Part shown: positions 60,736 through 64,000 of the stretch, piece by piece | Layout of the letters: each line of letters begins with the position of its first letter | How positions within the stretch are numbered: position 1 is the first letter of the stretch | Source: Crenothrix sp043729335 | Lineage (GTDB): Bacteria; Pseudomonadota; Gammaproteobacteria; Methylococcales; Methylomonadaceae | Length of the DNA stretch: 64,000 bases | Direction: 5' to 3' | NCBI RefSeq assembly: GCF_043729335.1 | Contig: NZ_JAYTLQ010000063.1 | Coordinates: 11,071-75,070, forward strand | Notes under the pieces: model-generated | Told to the model about the DNA's origin: nothing | What the model saw: the letters and a program-made list of their open reading frames with translations, nothing else | Databases searched by the model: none | Made by a program: the position numbers and the translations under genes

Positions 60736-61272
60736 CTAGACTTTAAGATTTCTTTTGGCCTTACGTGCGTTCCACTTTTTTTGGATTTCATAGGCCCAAA
60801 AGTAACGGATACCGTGGTATCCGGCCACAGAACAAGTAATGCCCATAATCAAACACCCCACTAAAAAGGGCTGCCACACATCCCCTAAGCCAGACCACAT
60901 ACCCTCCAGCGAAAACTTAAAATTATCACTGGGCGATTCAAGATTCATAAACGACAATCCCACCCGATAGGCAAAATAAAATAAAGGTGGCATAGTTATG
61001 GGGTTAGTCACCCATACTAGAGCAACAGAAATAGGCAAATTGGCGCGAAAATAAATCGCCCCCATAGCTGCAAATGCCATCTGCGTTGGCGTTGGAATCC
61101 AGGCACAAAAAAGACCGACTGCAAACGCCATAGATATAGACCGACGACTCAAATGCCACAAATTAGGATCATGCAATTTATCCCCTAAAAATTGCAAGCT
61201 TTTATGGTGTTTTATTACATCAGGGTTAGGCACAAACCGATCCAACATTTTTTGTATAAATTCTTTTGCCAT
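60736..61272 (-). CDS. DUF2062 membrane protein
   Basis: 178 residues with about three membrane helices. DUF2062 landmarks: SRRSISMAFAVGLFCAWIPTPTQM (part: AVGLFCAWIPTP), LPISVALVWVTNPITMPPLFYFAY (part: VTNPITMPPLFY). Often found beside comEC or lol genes in Gammaproteobacteria; function unknown. Divergent from comEC, 74 bases apart. Confidence 0.88.
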   Translation of the reverse strand: MAKEFIQKMLDRFVPNPDVIKHHKSLQFLGDKLHDPNLWHLSRRSISMAFAVGLFCAWIPTPTQMAFAAMGAIYFRANLPISVALVWVTNPITMPPLFYFAYRVGLSFMNLESPSDNFKFSLEGMWSGLGDVWQPFLVGCLIMGITCSVAGYHGIRYFWAYEIQKKWNARKAKRNLKV

Positions 61273-61346
61273 AATGGTCTATAAATTAGGTTATCTATCT
61301 ACTAAGACTTATCCGCTGCTCAGCGCAAAAAACACAACAACATGCC

Positions 61347-63632
<2,286 letters not shown>

Positions 63633-63930
63633 GAAGAATAATTTCAACATACAAAGCTATAACCCAAAGAGTGGCTGAGTTAATGACTTTATAACTTAGT
63701 CTCTCTCCTAGAGATAGTGGTAATTTTTAACAGAAAGAAACATACAAATATGTTATCAATAGATAATAAATTTTAACTGTACTGAGTCGATATTCATGGC
63801 TCAATGTTTGCGTAGGAAAATTGTATGGGCTTAGCTATAGATTTTTTACTTGGTTTACTACTCCCATTGATTTTAAAACCGTCCGCCCCCAAATTGTAGG
63901 TAAAGCAGAAGTAGATTTGGGGAGGATAAA
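63633..63930. other. Intergenic region after comEC
   Basis: About 300 AT-rich bases before the next start. It contains a possible 24-codon ORF (63825-63899, see below). No terminator hairpin for comEC or promoter is convincing. Confidence 0.35.
63825..63899 (+). CDS. Very short hydrophobic ORF (24 aa), doubtful
   Basis: ATG 63825 with AGGA upstream reads MGLAIDFLLGLLLPLILKPS and ends PKL-stop, 31 bases before the next gene. A small membrane peptide is possible, but the length gives little protection against chance. Confidence 0.2.
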   Translation: MGLAIDFLLGLLLPLILKPSAPKL

Positions 63931-64000
63931 ATGTACCGCAGAATACGACTTCAGCATTATGCACCACAGGATCGGGACATCTGGCAAAGACAGTACTACA
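63931..64000 (+). CDS. Start of a gene truncated by the window edge
   Basis: ATG 63931 preceded by a strong GGGGAGGA ribosome-binding site. The frame is open to the end of the window (MYRRIRLQHYAPQDRDIWQR and on). The visible part is basic, has no signal peptide and cannot be assigned. Confidence 0.5.
   Translation, partial: MYRRIRLQHYAPQDRDIWQRQYY

Overview
The window reads as chromosomal DNA of a gammaproteobacterium with moderate-to-low GC. The evidence is ordinary gammaproteobacterial neighbourhoods: divergent bamE/fur, lolC/E-lolD-DUF2062-comEC, and an MFS transporter followed by ssb. The mix of surface oxidases, sigma-54 promoters and dispersed palindromes would fit a methanotroph of the order Methylococcales, but no methane-oxidation gene is present, so that placement is an inference. 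No tRNA, rRNA, CRISPR array, intact transposase or prophage was seen.

Layout. 1-1003: end of an AAA ATPase gene overlapping a small gene with a possible nuclease motif. 1050-6447: cysN carrying a decayed APS-kinase tail, a small lipoprotein, a membrane/coiled-coil pair, and the nucleotide-sugar genes manC and galU. 6541-10269 (minus): DUF4124 protein, secreted unknown protein, LTA-synthase/OpgB-type sulfatase. 10740-22361: an extracytoplasmic redox cluster behind sigma-54-like promoters: Tat-exported multicopper oxidase, Sco protein, two large secreted proteins sharing an unnamed domain, and an unusually long diheme cytochrome c peroxidase. 22405-33671 (minus): a haem-enzyme cluster of DUF2235 hydrolase, two catalase-like proteins, DyP peroxidase, two unknown proteins, a small ORF, an animal-type haem peroxidase and a TetR regulator. 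The combination looks like a lipid-oxygenation (oxylipin-like) pathway and is the best candidate here for an undescribed system.

34069-37909 (minus): MoxR ATPase - DUF58 - TgpA-type transglutaminase, a standard trio. 38048-39641: a strong Fur box before a tiny hydrophobic ORF coupled to a GDSL esterase, then a GlcG/HbpS protein and a small exported protein. 39646-44399 (minus): leuC, leuD and a Leptospira-type citramalate synthase (isoleucine and leucine synthesis) with a toxin-antitoxin pair and another small gene pair between them. 44828-50068: two tandem delta-60/RTX type I-secreted proteins. 50124-54732: CorB-like transporter, MFS transporter, ssb, old yellow enzyme. 54851-57486: DinJ/RelB antitoxin whose YafQ-like toxin is reduced to a relic, and a large zeta-toxin protein with a degenerate Fic-like motif. 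57655-63632: bamE, fur, lolC/E, lolD, DUF2062, comEC. A new gene begins at the right edge.

Intergenic DNA carries several families of palindromes, mostly at gene ends. Start codons were moved from the longest ORF where a Shine-Dalgarno sequence argues for it (17519 gene, DyP, second catalase-like gene, leuC, second RTX gene, MFS, DinJ antitoxin, fur).
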